A stretch of DNA of 64,000 nucleotides. Source: Orientallactaga sibirica (taxonomy: Eukaryota > Chordata > Mammalia > Rodentia > Dipodidae). The notes under the pieces are model-generated. The model was given only the letters and a program-made list of their open reading frames with translations, did not search any database and was not told the origin of the DNA. The position numbers were made by a program, and so were the translations under genes. The stretch covers positions 5,563,501 through 5,627,500 of the forward strand of contig JAEOAD010001365.1 of assembly GCA_036365145.1 (NCBI GenBank). The letters are read 5' to 3'. Shown piece by piece: positions 42,296 through 54,056 of the stretch (its first letter is position 1; every line of letters starts with the position of its first letter).

Positions 42296-43664
42296 AAGGA
42301 AACACATTCTGCTGAGAGCTGAAACCTTCTGATAGGGCAGGTGAAGCCTGTGATTAGAAGCGAGTTCATTACTACACTTGCCTTGGGCTCAGTGTGAGAG
42401 GAAGAGAGGGGGACTCAGCTGCCTGTGACCACAGGCCTCGTGCTCTGGATGGTTTCAGCAACCCTGAGACACTCGGGTTGAGTGGTGCTTCTCTTTGATA
42501 GTGCCTTCCATATAACACGAAGTGTTCCCTGCAGGCCCCTGTCCTTGTTCCTCTGTGACATGCCATGGAGTCACCTACTGTTGGCAGGTACTGGCTCACC
42601 CTGTGCCCCAGGCTAAGAGCCCCCCTGCCATCTCCCCGGGTGCTCCCCACTGTTTCTGCTCACACAGCCCTGTCCCCAGCAGGACACTGCTGCCTGCTTG
42701 CCTGCCTGACAACTGTCAGCCCGAGGTGTGGACACCTTCTCCTTGGTGGCTTTCCCTTTTTCATTAGGTTTGACAAAGCGTTTTTTCCGAGATTAATAGT
42801 GCAGAGGGAGTCAGAGTAGGAGGCTTTTAGTGGTGACAAACAGCCAGGCCCGGGTGGCTCTGGGAGTTGTGTTCGGCAGGAGCAGCCTTGCAGCAGAGCC
42901 CTGGGGCCGGAGGAGCAGAGAGTAGGGACTGTGCAGTCCCTGGAGCCTGTATTCGGCAGCGCTGCCCCGTCTTGACCCTGTCCTGTGCCTAGAAGGCACC
43001 ACAGCAGAGACTCCAAGACCCTCTTCCAGAGGCCAGCACTCTCCCGGGAGGATGCTACTGACAGTTCTCACTGGAGGCCGACAAGAGCCCAAGAAGGCCT
43101 GGTCCTCCATGTCGGCGCCTCACGGTGTCCGTGCTCAGCCCGGCTGCTCCTGCGCCCCTTCCTTGTCCTTTCCCCTTCCTCTGCAGCACCCTGTCCCCGG
43201 GGTTTTGCACATACTGATGAGAGAGTCCAAAGAGGACTTTGGCGCACAGACCAATCTGGCCACTTCTTGTGCCCTGGACCCCACAGGTGACCTCTATTGC
43301 TATTACAAGCACAACCACTGCACCAGGAAGCCAAGCCCACGTTTCTAACTATGTAGGCTGGGAGGGAAAACACTTTGGAGACAATCAGGAAACCCAGAGG
43401 AGGGTGCATACTACTGACTCTCACAAATGCTATCTTTTCACCCGCGTAGCACCCTTTCTAAATATACACATGCATATAGGTACACCTGTGCACGGTCTGA
43501 AGTATACGTGCATGGTTTCATGTGTGCGTAGATGCATACAATTGTGCATACTCCTGGGTACGTGCGTACTCAAAGCACACATGCTTCAATGCACATTATG
43601 AATTCACAAACATATGTTCAGAAGCAGGTGTGCACAGAGGTAGTTAAGTTCCCTTAGACACCAT
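42296..43664. other. GC-rich spacer with many overlapping frames, no gene supported
   Basis: The 42370-43350 part is the most GC-rich unique DNA here, so stop codons are scarce and frames of 80-120 codons occur on both strands at once. None has a domain or a splice pattern I can support. CpG is not dense enough to call an island by eye. Confidence 0.45.
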
Positions 43665-43885
43665 ATACACATGCGCACACAGGCACACACACAGGCACAC
43701 ACATGCATATGCACAGACAGAAACAGGCACACACACAAAGACACACACAGTCACACATACAAGTGCACACACAGATACACACGGAGGAACACACAGGGGC
43801 ACCTGTATGCACACACACAGTCATATGTACAGGTACACACACAGACGCCCACAGGCACATACAACAGGCATACATGTAGACACAC
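43665..43885 (+). repeat. Degenerate (CA)n-rich region
   Basis: Long CA-rich stretch with CAGG and CATG interruptions. Both frames across it (H/T-rich and C/V-rich) are artefacts. Confidence 0.9.
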
Positions 43886-44300
43886 AGCTACCCTTTTCCT
43901 GCATCAGCCTCTGGCCCGGTGTCCTGGAAAAGGCCGGAAGGGCCGTTACAGATCTCAGATCACCTGTTTCAGATCCAGTGCGACCCATGACCACCCCAAG
44001 ACCCAGAGAAATGAAGCCACACAGCCTTTTAGGACATGAGCTGACCTTGACATCCGGACATATCCACTGTGTGAATGAGACAGCCGAAGCATAGACAGGG
44101 TACATGACCTGCCCGGAACGTGGAACTGGGGATAAAAGTAAGACAGGCCCAGACCCCTGGCATGCAGGCTGCTGCTTTGACCTACCCTGCTGCCCCTCCT
44201 CTTCCGATCCAGACCTGACCCAAAGGAACATCTTTCTCGACCTCCACTCCTGTCTTTCTGTTGGACGCCTGGAGCCTGACCTTCTCTGATGGAAGTTCAC
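43886..44300. other. Spacer, no gene
   Basis: A 159-codon minus-strand frame (43821-44300) runs from the CA region into this spacer; no domain is seen. Confidence 0.4.
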
Positions 44301-44302
44301 TT

Positions 44303-44470
44303 TTTTTGTTTGTTTGTTTGCTTGTTTGTTTGTTTTTCGAGGTAGGGTCTCCCTCTAGCCCAGGCTGACCTGGAATTCACTATGTATTCTCAGGGTGGCC
44401 TCGAACTCACAGCCATCCTCCTACCTCTGCCTCCCGAAGGCTGGGATTAAAGGCGTGCACCAACTAGCTG
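44303..44470 (-). mobile_element. B1-like SINE with (GTTT)n tail
   Basis: Reversed tail of TTTG units (44303-44336), then 'gaggtagggtctccctctag', 'tggcctcgaactcacagcca', 'gctgggattaaaggcgtgca'. Near full length. Confidence 0.92.
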
Positions 44471-44515
44471 CAAGGAGAGGATAACTGTTTGATTGAATGA
44501 ATTTACTGATGTGCA

Positions 44516-44640
44516 CTTTTTTTGTTGTTTTTCAGTTTTGATACAGGGTCTTGCTATGCAGCCAAGGCCGACTTTGAACTCGTGACCCTCCTCCTGCCTG
44601 ACCTCTTGAGTGCTGGGATTACCACGCCTGACTGCGTTCA
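44516..44640 (-). mobile_element. B1-like SINE, second copy in same orientation
   Basis: 'acagggtcttgctatgcagc', 'gaactcgtgaccctcctcct', 'gtgctgggattaccacgcct'. More diverged than its neighbour. Confidence 0.85.
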
Positions 44641-44645
44641 TTTCT

Positions 44646-44873
44646 TTTTAAAAATTTAATTAAATTAATTTATTTACTTATTTGAGAGAGAGAGAGAGAC
44701 ACAGGAATAGGCAGGTAGAGAGAGAGAGAGAATGGGAGTGCCAGGGCCTCCAGCCACTGCAAACAAACTCCAGATGCATGCACACCCTTGTACATCTGGC
44801 TTACGTGGGATCTGGAGAATTGAGCCTCAAACCGGGTCCTCAGGCTTCCCAAGCTAGTGTTTGATCCAGCCCC
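44646..44873 (-). mobile_element. DIP-like SINE
   Basis: Reverse DIP: TTTATTTACTTATTTGAG tail, (GA)n, 'agggcctccagccactgcaa', and the head side ending 'agtgtttgatccagcccctg'. The head is diverged. Confidence 0.87.
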
Positions 44874-44879
44874 TGAATG

Positions 44880-45235
44880 TGTTCGTTTCTGGTCACTGTG
44901 ACCAAAATACCTGACAGAAACGTCTCAAAGGGAGGAAAGGTTTATTTTGCCTCATCGGAGAGATTCCGGTCCATTGTGGCAGGGGGAAGGCGTGGTAGAG
45001 CAGCTTTCTTTATGGAGGCAGGAACATGACAGAGCTTATGGCAATGGGAGTGTTTGGTGAAGGAGTATTCACATAGTGGTGAACCAGGACGCCGCTCACA
45101 TGAGGCAGAACAAGGGGCAGGAATAGCCTTCAAAGACCCACACCTAGGTCCCACCTCCCAAGGGCTCCTTAGCCCTTCAAAATACCACATGCTGGTACAT
45201 CAACCTGTGGGTGACGTTTTAGATCCAAATGAGAG
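44880..45235 (-). mobile_element. LTR-like repeat, reverse orientation
   Basis: 'ggtcactgtgaccaaaatac', 'gaggaaaggtttattttgcc', 'tcccacctcccaagggctcc', 'ttttagatccaaatgagagc'. TTTATT at about 44941 is the reversed AATAAA. Confidence 0.65.
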
Positions 45236-45248
45236 CCTGGGTACAAAC

Positions 45249-45501
45249 ACATATGTTTTTAATAAAACGTTAAAGCTTTTTCTGTATTTGTTTGAGAGAG
45301 TGACAGAGAGAACGAGGTAGATAGAGAGAAGGAGAATGGGTACGCCAGGGCCTCCAGCCACTGCAAACCAACTCCAGACATATGCGCCACTTTGTGCATC
45401 TGGCTTATGTGGGTCTTGAGGAATCGAACCGGGGTCCTTTGGCTTTGCAGGCAAGTGCCTTAACCATTAAGCCATCTCTCCAGTCCACATACACATATTT
45501 T
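45249..45501 (-). mobile_element. DIP-like SINE with target duplication
   Basis: Reverse DIP from about 45265 to 45486, ending 'attaagccatctctccagtc'. ACACATATGTTTTTAA before and ACACATATTTTTAA after it mark the insertion site. Confidence 0.9.
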
Positions 45502-45678
45502 TAACCTGCACATATTTTGCAAAAAAAAAAAAAGTGAGAAATTATTATTTGAAGAATTACTTGAAAGTAATTAGGACAATGTAGGGACAGATGGGGCATT
45601 CCTTTCGTGGACTGTCTCATCTGCCAACTGTTAAACCATGGGTAGAAGTTTGGATCAATGGCTAGATGCATGATTTAA

Positions 45679-45718
<40 letters not shown>

Positions 45719-45849
45719 GAGAAAGAAAGAGACAGTAACATACTAAGACACAGCTAAGTGGTAAGTGTGCAGTCACTTACTGTAAATGCCCTTCAACTTT
45801 GCTGTGGATAATGGGGGAAATGTTGAAATTAAGAAAAGAGCCTTGTAGT
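45502..45849. other. Spacer with (GAAA)n microsatellite
   Basis: A13 run near 45521; GAAA repeat at 45678-45732. Remaining sequence unique-looking. Confidence 0.6.
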
Positions 45850-46335
45850 GGTCAACCATGGTAAAGTACCCTGAACCAAGGCGTCCCGTGAACTCTTCCT
45901 ATGTGAGATCCAAAAAGAGATGAAAACATCATACACCTGTCAACCTGCACTACCCGATACGTAGCAGTGGCAGCCATGGGTCCCCTGGTGCTGGAGTAGA
46001 CTCCCGAGACACCGAGATGTCCGCAGCACATCCGGGATCCGAGCCAGCTTTGCGTACAGGGTAGGAGCCTCGTCTTCAATCCTGTTACCCATGGGAGAGC
46101 TGTCACCTCTTCCCAGTGCCCTGGAATTCAGAGGCCAGCCCCCGCCATGCAGTGGGGAGCAGGGGCTCACTGAAGAGCAAAGGTCAGGTGCACCCACGGT
46201 CTGGTCCACAGAATCTGCCTCTCAGTGCTTCAATCTTGGGCTTCCCAGCTTTTAGATCTGTGAGCAGCACCTCTATGCTGTTTAAAAGCCACCCAGCGGT
46301 TTTGTTCTACACGGTTATAGCAGTCCAAAAAGACT
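45850..46335 (+). mobile_element. MLT1-type LTR relic
   Basis: 3' end 'cttcaatcttgggcttccca', 'gcttttagatctgtgagcag', 'taaaagccacccagcggttt', 'cacggttatagcagtccaaa' matches the well-known end of MLT1 LTRs. The 5' half is less certain. Confidence 0.7.
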
Positions 46336-47325
46336 AAGATGAAAACGAAAAGCCCTAGAAGCCAGGATGGCACTGACCACCAGATCCTCCGAATGTCTGC
46401 CGAGGAAGCAACGCTGCCTCTTTCCTCGGGCACTGGGGCCAGGATGGGATTGACTCCTTGGGCCTGGGCACCAGGAAGAAAGGCTTAGAGCGGAAGTGCC
46501 AAGGATTTGAAAGTCCCATGATGTCATCGTGAAGGCTTCTTCATTTGACCTCTTCCTATTAGAGTTGCTGACTCTCAGTATACTCAGGGTTTCTGAGAGC
46601 TATCCAGGGGGTGGTGGGAACCATCCTTTAGCTAAAAGAAGAGGCTATGCCCACACAAATGTCTTCTAAATGTCTAGATCTCTCTCCTTTGACAGATGTG
46701 GCTCTCACTCCTGGTTAGAAAACCTGCTTTTTCCAGATGGCAGTGAATAACCAGGGAATACCAGGAAGAACCACGCTCACATGAAAAGGAGGTGGAGTGC
46801 TTAGCATGAGACAGGGTGCCTCTGTCACGCCCTCCAGGGCCCTCCCGGGAGACAGAGGAAGAGGTGGCTCCAATATGAGCTGCGCGCCACTCTCGCAGCA
46901 GCCTGCGCACCTCCTCCAGGAAGATGACTGTGGAGACCCAGGAGACTCATCTCGTGACAGCAGGAAAATGGACGCCGCCGAAGGCTCCACAGTGAAGGAC
47001 ACTTCCAAGCCACGCTCCAAGGCTCAGGGACTGCTTCAGAAGACGGGCTGGGGATGACCCAAGAGCCACAGGGTAGGAAGGTGTATCCTGAAGCGTTGTC
47101 CTCCCAGCAGACACTGGCTGGAGCACTCAGGACTCATGTAGTGCATGCGGATAACCCCATGGGGCGGGGGAGAGACAGCACAAGACTGTAACCAGATGGG
47201 TATATAACCAATACGCAAGAAGCTTACATAGTAAAGTTCTCAACTTAACCAAAAAAGAGATGGTGGGAGAAGCTTCAAAAAATTCCATCCTCGTCCTCTC
47301 TCCCCCCATCGCTCCTCTCTATCTT
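46336..47325. other. Spacer, no gene
   Basis: Mixed composition with overlapping frames of 60-101 codons. No domain or repeat recognised. Confidence 0.42.
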
Positions 47326-47329
47326 TCTC

Positions 47330-47410
47330 TCTCTCTCTCTCTCTTTTCTTTTGTAGTCTTGGCTAGACTCAATCTCATGATCATCCTGCCTCGGCATCCC
47401 AAGTGCACTA
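47330..47410 (-). mobile_element. B1-like fragment after a (CT)n run
   Basis: (CT)n at about 47325-47345, then 'gtagtcttggctagactcaa' and 'gatcatcctgcctcggcatc', a short reversed B1 piece. Confidence 0.55.
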
Positions 47411-47431
47411 CATTCAGCTTCTCTTGCGAAA

Positions 47432-47662
47432 TCTTTTTAAAATATTTTTTTTATTTTTATTTATTTATTTTCGGGAAAGAAATAGGCAGGTGGAGAGAAA
47501 GAGAGAGAGAATGGGCATGCCAGGGCCTTTGGCTGCTGCAAACAAACTCCAGACGCATGCTCACCCTTGTACATCTGGCTTACATGGGTCCTAGGGAATC
47601 GAACCTGGGTGCTTTGGCTTTGCAGGCAAGCAGCTTAACCGCTAAGCCACCTCTCCAGCTCG
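47432..47662 (-). mobile_element. DIP-like SINE
   Basis: Reverse DIP with a clean B-box side ('gggaatcgaacctgggtgc') and head end 'cgctaagccacctctccagc'. Part of a long plus-strand frame (47260-47898) that is only SINE sequence. Confidence 0.9.
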
Positions 47663-48711
47663 GGAAATATTTTTCTGTCTGTTTTGTAACTGGACAGGCT
47701 CAGCTGCAGTGTTTCTGTGACTCCCTAGTCCCTCGAGGAGTCTGGTGGCTGAGATACAGCGCATTTCAAAGCAGGGACTCACAAATGAGCAGGAGTCTTG
47801 AATGTAGAGTTGCGCCCATCATCCATCCTGCGCTGGAGGAAATGCTTTACCTTGGAGCCTTATATCTGCCTTTAAGTATTCACGTGAGAGGTAAGTGAGC
47901 AATGTAGACAGGTCATTCAAGAGAGGGTCACGCACCTCAAGGGTCCAACTGACTGGTTCCAACCCCTTCCCAAGCACTCTGAGAACCCTCATGTCATCCA
48001 GGAAGTTTTGTTGGCCTTGAATTTGGTCAGTCAGTCTTCAGCTGAAATTGAAGGGGCAGGTAGAGGGAGTGAGCGTGACTTCCTTTGTTATGGATGCTTC
48101 AGAGATAGCTCCCAGTTCATGCTGCCCAAACGGTGACGAGTATTGCCAAGCCCCTGATTTTTCCTTTATTTTCTTTTTTCCCCACCAGATGAGCATTACC
48201 GAAGGAACTACACGAAATATCAGCCTTCCCCCACCAGCAGCCATAAGTTCATGTGCATATCTGACAGCTCAGGGCTCCCCCCTAACCCAAGGAAGAATAT
48301 GCCCAAACTGGAGTAGCAGTTCCCAATGGGAAGGACCCAGAATGTCACAGCCCAGGAATCAATAATGTCTGCTCCTCCCTCAGCAAATGAGAGTGCTGCC
48401 CCAACACGCTGATCTCCCATTAATTCCGGCTGACCAACAAAGCTGAGGCCACTGGCACGCCCAGAAATCCTGACCTCCAGCCCTTGGGGGACAGAGCCCA
48501 ACCTCCCCCCAGAGGTTAATGAGGTGGCTATGTTTCTAGTTAAAGACAGAGCAGACAAGGCCACGGGGTTCATTCAAACGTTTAGAATACAGAGTGGTTC
48601 ACTAGACAAGGAAAATACAGCATGAAGGCAAGGCAGAGAAGGGAGGCAGGCGGAAGGCAGTGCCAGCAGGACCACAGGCAACTTGCGTCCTAGGAGCATG
48701 GGGATGGAGTT
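47663..48711. other. 1-kb spacer, no gene
   Basis: Frames of 105-117 codons overlap in opposite strands at 48048-48573. No domain or repeat recognised. Confidence 0.42.
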
Positions 48712-48959
48712 GTTTTCTATTTTCTTTTCTTTAATATTTAATTTTTAAAAAATTATTTATTTATTTATAAGCAGAGAGAGAAAAAGAGAGAAATGGGTGT
48801 GCCGGGGCCTCTAGATGCTGCAAATGGACTTCAGATGCACATGTCACGTAGTGCATCTGGCTTTACACGGGTACTGGGGAATCGAACCCAGGTTATTAAG
48901 CTTTGCAAGCAAGTGCCTTAACCATTGAGCCATCTCTCCAGACCCCGTTTTCTATTTAC
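48712..48959 (-). mobile_element. DIP-like SINE with 13-bp target duplication
   Basis: GTTTTCTATTTTC (48712-48724) and GTTTTCTATTTAC (from 48947) flank a reverse DIP whose B-box side reads 'ggggaatcgaacccaggtta'. Confidence 0.92.
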
Positions 48960-48984
48960 TTCTTCCTCCTTAAAACCTTCCCCT

Positions 48985-49110
48985 TGATGCCAGGCATAGT
49001 GGTACACGCCTATGTTCCAGTATTGGGGAGGCTAAGGCAGGAGGACTACAAAGCTTCAAGGGCAGCTAGAGTGACATAGAGAGAGCCTCTCTCTAATCAA
49101 AAAAGAAAAT
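48985..49110 (+). mobile_element. B1-like SINE, diverged
   Basis: 'gccaggcatagtggtacacg', 'gaggctaaggcaggaggact', 'gagagcctctctctaatcaa'. Confidence 0.78.
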
Positions 49111-49345
49111 CCTCCTTGCTAACTTTCCTTCCAGAAGGATCATGCTCAGTTATCTACGGCCAGCATGGATGAGAACACAATTTCTCCACATAAAAGCATG
49201 TGTGCCTTATGCTTTTAAAAATATCCCTTTAAATTGTTATAAATACTAGTATTCATTATTTCTTTAATCGCTGAGTATGATTATGTTGGATGTTTATTAC
49301 CCATTTGTATCAGCACTTTGTAAATCTCGTGCATTTGTCTCCATC

Positions 49346-49497
49346 TGATCTTTCTTTTTTGTTTTGAGACAGGCTCGCACGAAGTTAGTTGCCCATAGTG
49401 ATCTTGAACTCTCTCTGGAGCCTGAATAGACCTTGAGCTTGCAATCCGCCTCCCTCAGCTGCCAGAGAAGCTAAGCCTGCACCACCACGCCTGGCTC
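49346..49497 (-). mobile_element. B1-like SINE, diverged
   Basis: 'tttgttttgagacaggctcg', 'agtgatcttgaactctctct', 'cctgcaccaccacgcctggc'. Confidence 0.75.
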
Positions 49498-49568
49498 CAT
49501 CCCACTCTATGAGATTAATATGTGTACACTGAAATGCTGTTGGTTTTCATTCTGCTTATAAAAGCAGT

Positions 49569-49790
49569 GAGTGGGCAGGAAAGATGGCTCAGTGGTTAAA
49601 GGTACTTGCTTGCAAAGCCTGACTGCCCAGGTTCAATTCCCCTCAGTATCCACGTAAAGCCAGACACACAAAATAGTGCATAGTCTGGAGTTCTTTTGCA
49701 CTGGCACGAGCCCTGTGCTCCTCACCGCCCGCCTTCCCCTCTGTGTCTTTCTCTGCTGGCAAATAGATAAGAAATATTTTTGTAAAAGTA
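49569..49790 (+). mobile_element. DIP-like SINE
   Basis: 'gtgggcaggaaagatggctc', 'ttgcttgcaaagcctgactg', 'cccaggttcaattcccctca'. The usual (CT)n tail is replaced by a diverged C/T-rich stretch. Confidence 0.87.
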
Positions 49791-50171
49791 GTGTGTGTTG
49801 ATTGAAAAATTCACGTGAACTCAGAAAAGTGGGAAGATAAAGATTACTCGTGTTCCCATAGCGCAGAAGGATCACTAATTGATTTTGTTTCCAGGTAGGT
49901 AAGGGGGATTTTTTTTTCTCTTTTATTGATTTTTAAGTAGTTTTTAAAACATGAAAAAGTTAATTCCTCATCTATAATGTTTTGAAAACCCTTGCCTGTT
50001 TGCTTTGTTTTTTAATGGTGGTGTGTTTTTATATGAAATATCAGCAATATTTACATAGCTGGTTTTATCATTCTTTTGTTTTTATATCTTACCCTCTTTG
50101 TATGTTTCAAAAGTTTCTCCTGATCCTGAAAAGTGCCAAATTTTTAATGAAATTTTGAAATTTTACTAATA
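49791..50171. other. AT-rich spacer
   Basis: T-rich, unique-looking. No gene. Confidence 0.4.
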
Positions 50172-50395
50172 CATCTAAAATTGTGTGTGTGTGTATGTGT
50201 GTGTTTGTTTTATTTTTTGTTTTGTTTTTCTTTTTTCTTTTTTCGATTTTACAAGGTAGGGTCTCTAGCCCAGGCTGACCTGGAATTCACTATGTCATCT
50301 CAGGGTGGCCTCGAACTCATGGCAATCCTCCTACCTCTGTCTCCCGAGTGCTGGGATTAAAGGAATGCGCCACCACACCCGGCCTAAAATTGGTT
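50172..50395 (-). mobile_element. B1-like SINE with short target duplication
   Basis: CTAAAATTG lies before ((TG)n and T-rich reversed tail follow) and directly after the B1 body that ends 'gcgccaccacacccggc'. The body is near full length. Confidence 0.9.
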
Positions 50396-50667
50396 GTTGC
50401 AACAGGACGACATACAGAGCCATGACTTGGTCTTTTTTTTCTATGTACCAGTGGTTCTCGGTGCCATTCGTTGGCGAACCGTCTCTTTCTTTTGCCAAGC
50501 TTTTCTTCTGTCATGAATTAAATGCATGTAGATGGTTCTGGGTCTCAGTTCTCATCCATCAGTCTGCTCATGCGTTCTGTCAAGACCGTATTAAGTGTGA
50601 TAGCATTTAAGTGTGTGGTACATCTAAATATCTGCTTCTGCACATCTCTCTTCACAACTCATCCCTC

Positions 50668-50840
50668 CAATTTTTTTTTTTGTTTTGTTTTTTTGAGGCA
50701 GAGTTTCACTCTACCCCAGACTGACCTGGATTAACTGTGTAGTCTCAGGGTGGCCTTGATCTCTTGGCAATCCTCCAACCCTGCCACCCCCACTCCCCGA
50801 GTGCTGGGATTAAAGGCATGCACCACCATGCCAGGCTCAA
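50668..50840 (-). mobile_element. B1-like SINE
   Basis: 'ttttttgaggcagagtttca', 'gtagtctcagggtggccttg', 'gctgggattaaaggcatgca'. A C-rich insertion 'gccacccccactccccgag' distinguishes it. Confidence 0.9.
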
Positions 50841-50914
50841 AATAAAAAATTAACAATTCTTTACTTGATTTTTCAAATGAGCTTCAGAATCGTTTTGTTA
50901 GTAAATTTGTATAG

Positions 50915-51068
50915 AGTATCAGGTGTGGTGACGCATGCCTTTAATCCTAGCACTGGGGAGACCGAGATAGGAGGATCACTGTGAGACTGAAGCCAGCCTG
51001 GGACTCCAGAGTGAATCGAATTCAGGTCACCCTAGGCTAGAGTGAGACCCTACTTCAAAAAAAAAAAA
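50915..51068 (+). mobile_element. B1-like SINE
   Basis: 'atcaggtgtggtgacgcatg', 'gagaccgagataggaggatc', 'aggctagagtgagaccctac' and an A13 tail that directly meets the next DIP's target site. Confidence 0.9.
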
Positions 51069-51303
51069 ATATGTATAGGGCTGGAGAGATGGCTTAGAGG
51101 CTAAGACACATGCCTGCAAAACCTAAGGATCCCAGTTCGATTCTCCAGGTCCCAGGTAGGCCAGATGTAGAAGCGGGCACACACATCTGGAGTTTGTTTG
51201 CAGTGGCTAGGGGCCCTGGCGCACCCATTCTCTCTCTCTCTTTCCCTTTCTCTGTCTCGAATAAATAAATAAATAATAAAATCTTAAAAAAATATATGTA
51301 TAG
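51069..51303 (+). mobile_element. DIP-like SINE with 10-bp target duplication
   Basis: ATATGTATAG at 51069-51078 and 51294-51303. Head 'ggctggagagatggcttaga', B-box side 'cccagttcgattctccaggt', (CT)n, and an AATAAATAAATAAATAA tail. It inserted just behind the tail of the B1. Confidence 0.94.
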
Positions 51304-52115
51304 AGGCTTACAAAGTTGAGACTTATTGAGCTACTTTTAATTGGGAGAGAATGGACAGCTGTGTGCCGATCTTCTCTTCCACCTATCCTACTCCATATAG
51401 TATTCTCTTCCCAGACAAAGGTCTGTCAGGTGTGGCACACTCCCTCTCGTTATGAAGTGTTCTTGGAACATAAGCACACTGCCTTGTTTACATACTGTTA
51501 ATGGCTGCTTTCATGTTACACGTCCCAGTCCGGCAGTGTGGCATAGACCACCTGGCCACGTAGTTGAAAATATTTACTAATTGTCCTCTTCTATGAAGAG
51601 GTTTGTTGGCCCAGGTTCTAAGGCAATGTTATACATTTAAATGTCCCTAAGTGTCAGCTAAGGCCTGGGTGAGACCTGTCTTTTCTAACCACGATTTGTA
51701 TCATGACGCAGCATTTCCTGAATGGTGAGCAGCCTCTGGCTGGCGCTCCTCTCCTTTTCCTCCTCTTAATTGCCGCTGCTGATGGTCAGTGAGCACAACT
51801 CTTAGAGCCTCTAACCGGTAGTGAAGGGTGGGGAGTGAGGGAGAAAGGGCCGTTTGGGCCTCTGGTCAGGGCAGGAGAGAGGTGAGTGAACGGGTTTTCC
51901 TAGGTCGGGCCTCACGCGTGTCCCCAGCTATGCTGGAGGCATTTTCAGGTTCACGATGGGCTGAGCAGTGGGCCTCACTGACTTTGTGCTCATAATCTGG
52001 ATATTGTTTATCATGAGTTTAAACAACTTAATGCCTCATTCACCTTTTCCTCAGGACACAGTCTTCGAAGATGCCTCCATTTGGGAAGTCACAAAGCCAA
52101 AACCTTAAAGAAGTA
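51304..52115. other. Spacer, no gene
   Basis: Unique-looking with a polypyrimidine stretch around 51745-51770. Nothing recognised. Confidence 0.42.
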
Positions 52116-52119
52116 AGGT

Positions 52120-52361
52120 AACTCTTTTAAGAGGATGGTAACTTTGGCTCCTGGTTTGATAGGGTTCCGACTATCATGGCTGACCCTGTTGCTTGTTTCT
52201 TGGTCCATGTTGAAGCAGAGCATCGTGATGGCAGATGCATGTGACATAAATTACTCACCTCATGGCAGAGAGAAAGGGAGAGGGGCAGAGAGGGGGCAGG
52301 GGCAAGACACCTCCAAGGACTCACCCTGTTCCACCACCTTAATAACCCCATCAAATTAGGA
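52120..52361 (-). mobile_element. Probable LTR-like relic, reverse orientation
   Basis: 'agagcatcgtgatggcagat', 'ctcatggcagagagaaaggg', 'ccaccaccttaataacccca' resemble reversed MaLR-type LTR order. Weak call; the minisatellite that follows may have grown out of its end. Confidence 0.4.
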
Positions 52362-52519
52362 AGTCACCAGAACCCATTGACTGATCCAATTACAAAGCCA
52401 TAGAACCCACTGACTGGATCCAATTACGAAGCCACCAGAACCCACTGACTGGATCCAGTTACGAAGCCACCAGAACCCACTGACTGGATCCAATTATGAA
52501 GCCACCAGAACCCACTGAC
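52362..52519 (+). repeat. 35-bp minisatellite, about 4.5 copies
   Basis: Unit: CCAGAACCCACTGACTGGAT followed by CCAATTACGAAGCCA. Copies differ by a few bases; the second is shortened. No ORF of interest crosses it. Confidence 0.95.
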
Positions 52520-53715
52520 AGGTCAGAGCTCTTAGTGATTCAATCACCTTTCAGTGAACGGATCCAGCAGCTGGGGCCAAAGCTTTGGCGCAGAGCCTTC
52601 AGACGAGGCCTTTCATATCCAGGCTCTGATGATAGCTGTGGCCTGAGGGACACAGGCCCTAGGTGTCGCCTCCCTGCTGCATCCACCTTAGATCCCAGTG
52701 GCACTTCCCAACTTTCTTGTCTATTCCAGCCACTGGCTTCCATCATCTTCTTTTCTGGGTGATGCAAAGGTCAGGGCCAGGCCAGTGAGAGAAATTCAGC
52801 AAGCCCAAAAGAAATGGATCAGATGTAAGAATTTCCTAAAGACAACAATTAAAAAAAAAAGAAACAACGAAATATCTAGCATGTCTATTTGTTGTGCTAG
52901 CTTCTAAGCTGAGCACTGGGGAGAAAGAGAGACGAGCGAGACCTGAAGCCACCCACTGACCACTGAGGGAGCCCAAACGTCCAGTGAGCCTGCTGGTGGT
53001 GGAGAGGAACAAGGCATGGTGTCTCCTTCCTCACTCATGGAGTGACACTGTGCTCTGGACAGGGTCCCTGCCTCGTGGAACTTCCAATCTGGGAGGAATG
53101 TACCTGTGTAAACTGTTTACCTTACACCACGTGACCAGTGCTCCAAAGGGCCCAAGGCAGCATTGCAAAAGGGGTCCAAGGATGAGGGACTTGACGCAGG
53201 CACAGAGGCCAGGGATGGCTTCATGGGGAAGATGGCCATCTGCCTGAAGTGAGGGTCAGTCAAAGAAAAGTCTGGAAGAGTCCATGTCAGGTGTGTGTGG
53301 GGGGGGGTAACCTGCCACAGCATTTGTGAACACCCAGAGGGAGGGAGAGCATGTTGGGAACCAAGGCATGCAGAACTAACTTCCAGGAGGTCAGTGTCTG
53401 GACAGAATCAGGGTCAGCTGACCAAGTGCCACCGATTCTGAATGGGATCAAGGGCAAGTGAGATGAGACACATCACCATCTTCCTGAAGGCGAACTCCTT
53501 TCTCACTTTCATTTTTGCATAGGCCTGAGTGCCTTGGGCAAAAGGGCGGGGGCATGCACCTTGCAATGATGGAGGGGGAGGGCAGGAGAGGGCTTGCTGC
53601 AGGGGGATGATGGAGGTGGGAAGCTGATGGAGTCAGGCTTAGTAAGAGATGGTTTTGGGCCAGATATCCAGAGACACAGAGGCTCCCGAAACCTCATCAA
53701 GGAAGCAGAACTAAA
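52520..53715. other. 1.2-kb spacer, no gene
   Basis: Frames of 63-88 codons only. G-rich stretches near 53290-53308 and 53573-53625. No repeat recognised. Confidence 0.42.
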
Positions 53716-53975
53716 ATGACCCCAATGTGGCTCAGGGAAACTCGCGAAGAGGGGGCGGAAAGATTGTTAGAGTCACAAGTTGGGGCATTATGCACAGAGA
53801 CTGGGGCCTATCCACCAGAACTCTTGAGCAAACTCACAATGCATGATAAACATTCCCCATTGATGAGGGCCCCTTTGAAAGTGGGAGGACGGGGAGGAGG
53901 ACAATGGAACCAACACTATGAATGTAAAATCAGAATAATATAAATAAAAAATATATATTGATAAAAAAAAGAGAG
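53716..53975 (+). mobile_element. Rodent L1 3'-UTR end
   Basis: 'ccccaatgtggctcagggaa', 'ctcttgagcaaactcacaat', 'aatggaaccaacactatgaa', 'tgtaaaatcagaataatata' and an A-rich end with AATAAA near 53942. Fits the 3' terminus of a rodent L1. Confidence 0.65.
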
Positions 53976-54056
53976 AGAGACGGTCTTGGGGAAGTAAGGG
54001 GAAGAGTGAGAGAGCACCAGATGTCTTCTTGGGAATTGTACACATGTACACAGAAC

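Noticed and set aside
42370..43350. GC-rich stretch as a CpG-island promoter
   Set aside because: GC is raised but CpG pairs are scattered, and no first-exon-like structure follows.
43821..44300. 159-codon minus-strand frame
   Set aside because: Starts in unique spacer and ends in CA-rich sequence; composition artefact without domain.
47260..47898. 212-codon frame
   Set aside because: Its centre is a reversed DIP SINE (47432-47662); the rest is flanking spacer.
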